From Pacificispira sp002696645 (GTDB lineage: Bacteria > Pseudomonadota > Alphaproteobacteria > UBA8366 > Aestuariispiraceae), in contig NZ_JBLZHU010000003.1 of NCBI RefSeq assembly GCF_048892425.1, forward strand, positions 124,001-188,000: a DNA stretch of 64,000 nucleotides, read 5' to 3'. The notes beneath the pieces were generated by a model. It was given only the letters and a program-made list of their open reading frames with translations, made no database searches and had not been told where the DNA came from. This document shows, piece after piece, positions 62,978 through 64,000 of the stretch. Made by a program: the position numbers and the translations under genes. Every line of letters begins with the position of its first letter. The stretch's first letter is position 1.

Positions 62978-63184
62978 TACAAAAATCCTCTACCACTGTG
63001 ATTTTCCGCCGCAGCCTGCACATTCGCAACAAAGGATTTTTGATTAAATCGCCAGAAATCGGGAGAAATCAGAGAGAATTTCCGACCAGGCTATTTTTAG
63101 GGCGGAAAATTGCCTAATATTTGTGCGTTGCAACACGATAAGAACGCTTGATTTCGAATGTGTTATCTGTCAATTATTGCACTG

Positions 63185-63209
63185 CAACATGATCCGCCTA
63201 ATCATGTTG
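63185..63209. promoter_or_regulatory. Perfect palindrome upstream of the small RNA
   Basis: CAACATGAT (63185-63193) and ATCATGTTG (63201-63209) are perfect inverted 9-base arms with a 7-base spacer, about 35-50 bases upstream of the estimated start of the sRNA. A related half (TGCAACACGAT) occurs at about 63128-63138. No T-run follows. It could be an operator for the sRNA; the regulator is unknown. Confidence 0.45.
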
Positions 63210-63242
63210 TGACGTGAACACTGCAGTTTGTGCTTTAGCACT

Positions 63243-63320
63243 GTAAACCTGCGCTGTTACGTCCGTATTGGGCGTTTCCTCCCTAAACTTGGGCCGCGTT
63301 TCGACGCGGTCCTTTTTTTT
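63243..63320 (+). ncRNA. Alpha-r8 (MmgR-like) small RNA
   Basis: A gene-free region holds a small transcript-like unit. It has a hairpin ACGTCC-GTATT-GGGCGT (63259-63275), the single-stranded TTTCCTCCCT (63275-63284) and then a strong terminator hairpin with a run of eight T. Two hairpins separated by a UCCUCCC anti-Shine-Dalgarno-like stretch are the hallmark of the alpha-r8 family, whose S. meliloti member MmgR limits polyhydroxybutyrate accumulation. The 5' end is estimated from the family's ~77-nt length. It should act in trans on ribosome-binding sites. Confidence 0.7.
63291..63320 (+). terminator. Intrinsic terminator of the small RNA
   Basis: GGGCCGCG (63291-63298) pairs with CGCGGTCC (63305-63312), with one G-T pair and a 6-base loop, followed by T8. 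It is the only textbook rho-independent terminator I noted in the window. Confidence 0.85.
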
Positions 63321-63384
63321 GCAGGCATAACGCATCGCATGAGCAGCAATTTCTGAGGGAGGGGGAGCTATACCGCCCAGACCA

Positions 63385-63969
63385 TCACCCGGTTGTGGCG
63401 TAAACCACCCAATGGCCCGCTTCTGTCAGACATGCTGTTTCACGACCGGAAACCGTATTACCGTCGACATTCACCTGTGCATCATATTCGCGACATATAC
63501 GACCCTGCGCATTCAGGAAGGTACGCATGGGGGTGATGCTGCCATGGGTGCCGGTGGATTTGTTCTGCCACGTCGCCGTTTCCCCGGCGGGAGCCTGTGT
63601 CAGGCTTTGATATGCCGTCTGCTGCATGGAGGTCCTGTCATACCGGGTCAGGTTATCCGACAGCAGTTTCCCGCCATAGGCACCCGCAGCCCCTAATCCC
63701 AGTGCCCATAACAGCCGGGTATCATCATTGCCAAAATACTCATACCCGATCAAACCGCCCACAACCGCGCCGGCAACAGCACCGATTGCCAGTTTATCGT
63801 CCCGGGATAATTCTTCCTGTCCGGTCGTACACGCGACCTGAGAAAATAGAAGACTGCCAGACAGCACCAAGGCGCACAGCCGTTTCGCTATCGGTCGCTT
63901 ACTGGGATGTGGCGTTAGAGTGGATGCAAAAGCCGGGACAATTGCCCCGCAGGTCGGATGGTTCTTCAT
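63385..63969 (-). CDS. 17-kDa-surface-antigen-type lipoprotein with glycine-zipper
   Basis: A 194-residue precursor; AGGAG 7 bases before ATG 63969 supports the start. A long signal sequence ends at a lipobox (SQVAC, Cys47). A glycine-rich two-helix zipper follows (AIGAVAGAVVGGLIGYEYFG ... LGLGAAGAYGG; about 60-102), then a C-terminal domain of the Rickettsia 17-kDa-antigen/RT0821 type (about 115-190), with CREYDAQV and ACLTEAGHWV. It is probably an outer-membrane lipoprotein; function unknown. Confidence 0.85.
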   Translation of the reverse strand: MKNHPTCGAIVPAFASTLTPHPSKRPIAKRLCALVLSGSLLFSQVACTTGQEELSRDDKLAIGAVAGAVVGGLIGYEYFGNDDTRLLWALGLGAAGAYGGKLLSDNLTRYDRTSMQQTAYQSLTQAPAGETATWQNKSTGTHGSITPMRTFLNAQGRICREYDAQVNVDGNTVSGRETACLTEAGHWVVYATTG

Positions 63970-64000
63970 TCCGTTTCTCCTGGCAAAAAGGCGGAAAATC

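Overview
The window is a chromosomal segment of a free-living alphaproteobacterium, most likely from the Rhodospirillales or a related order. The evidence is protein character and gene order: an aa3-type cytochrome c oxidase cluster (ctaC-ctaD-ctaB-small membrane gene-ctaG-ctaE-DUF983-surf1) divergent from DUF3422/tldD, plant-type gshA, a RibH2-like lumazine synthase behind an FMN riboswitch, a urease cluster in the order ureDABCEFG, and an alphaproteobacterial alpha-r8 (MmgR-like) small RNA. Base composition is moderate to high GC. Two AT-rich exceptions, hipBA and a DUF2971 gene, look acquired.

Layout. 1-2.8 kb: the N-terminal two thirds of a BaiN/HI0933 flavoprotein, a hipBA toxin-antitoxin pair with probable operator half-sites, and tRNA-Lys(CTT). 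2.9-8.7 kb (minus strand): the cell-elongation operon mreB-mreC-mreD-mrdA-rodA. 8.9-23.2 kb (minus): GNAT acetyltransferase, M16 protease, threonine synthase, MscS channel and M32 carboxypeptidase, all downstream of the complete cytochrome oxidase structural and assembly cluster; DUF3422 lies upstream of it. 23.4-33.3 kb: tldD, a lipoprotein, a VTT membrane protein, FMN-riboswitch ribH, fatty acid desaturase with a UMF1-type MFS transporter, YbjQ, and a methionine/sulfur block (homocysteine methyltransferase and O-acetylhomoserine sulfhydrylase). Then a GFA protein and a ModA-like protein without signal peptide. 33.3-39.5 kb: a protein methyltransferase, ubiA, rsmE, gshA, two small conserved proteins and mlaA-mlaC. 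40-47.6 kb: a thioesterase, a GGDEF protein, a ClC antiporter with CBS domains, an EamA transporter, a VOC protein and a UvrD/PcrA helicase. 47.7-50.7 kb: AT-rich DUF2971, DJ-1/PfpI, cupin, alpha/beta hydrolase. 50.7-57.9 kb: the urease operon and divergent nudC, bracketed on both sides by clusters of the same mosaic repeats in the same orientation. 57.9-64 kb: a helix-turn-helix/prephenate dehydratase fusion, a J-domain protein, grxC, a nitrilase-family amidase, a probably inactive beta-lactamase-fold protein, the small RNA and a 17-kDa-antigen-type lipoprotein.

The most unusual observations are: (1) one uninterrupted frame joins an XRE DNA-binding domain to a complete prephenate dehydratase, with a promoter placed so that its transcript would begin at the ATG, and with an internal ribosome site that could also give the enzyme alone; (2) the direct-repeat bracketing of the urease cassette; (3) a secreted serine-beta-lactamase fold that has lost its SxxK lysine and YxN residues; (4) an unannotated-type sRNA locus at 63.2 kb with a perfect upstream palindrome; (5) a 42-nt palindromic element present twice; and (6) an orphan cytosolic ModA-like protein. 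Most of the remaining genes are ordinary housekeeping genes.
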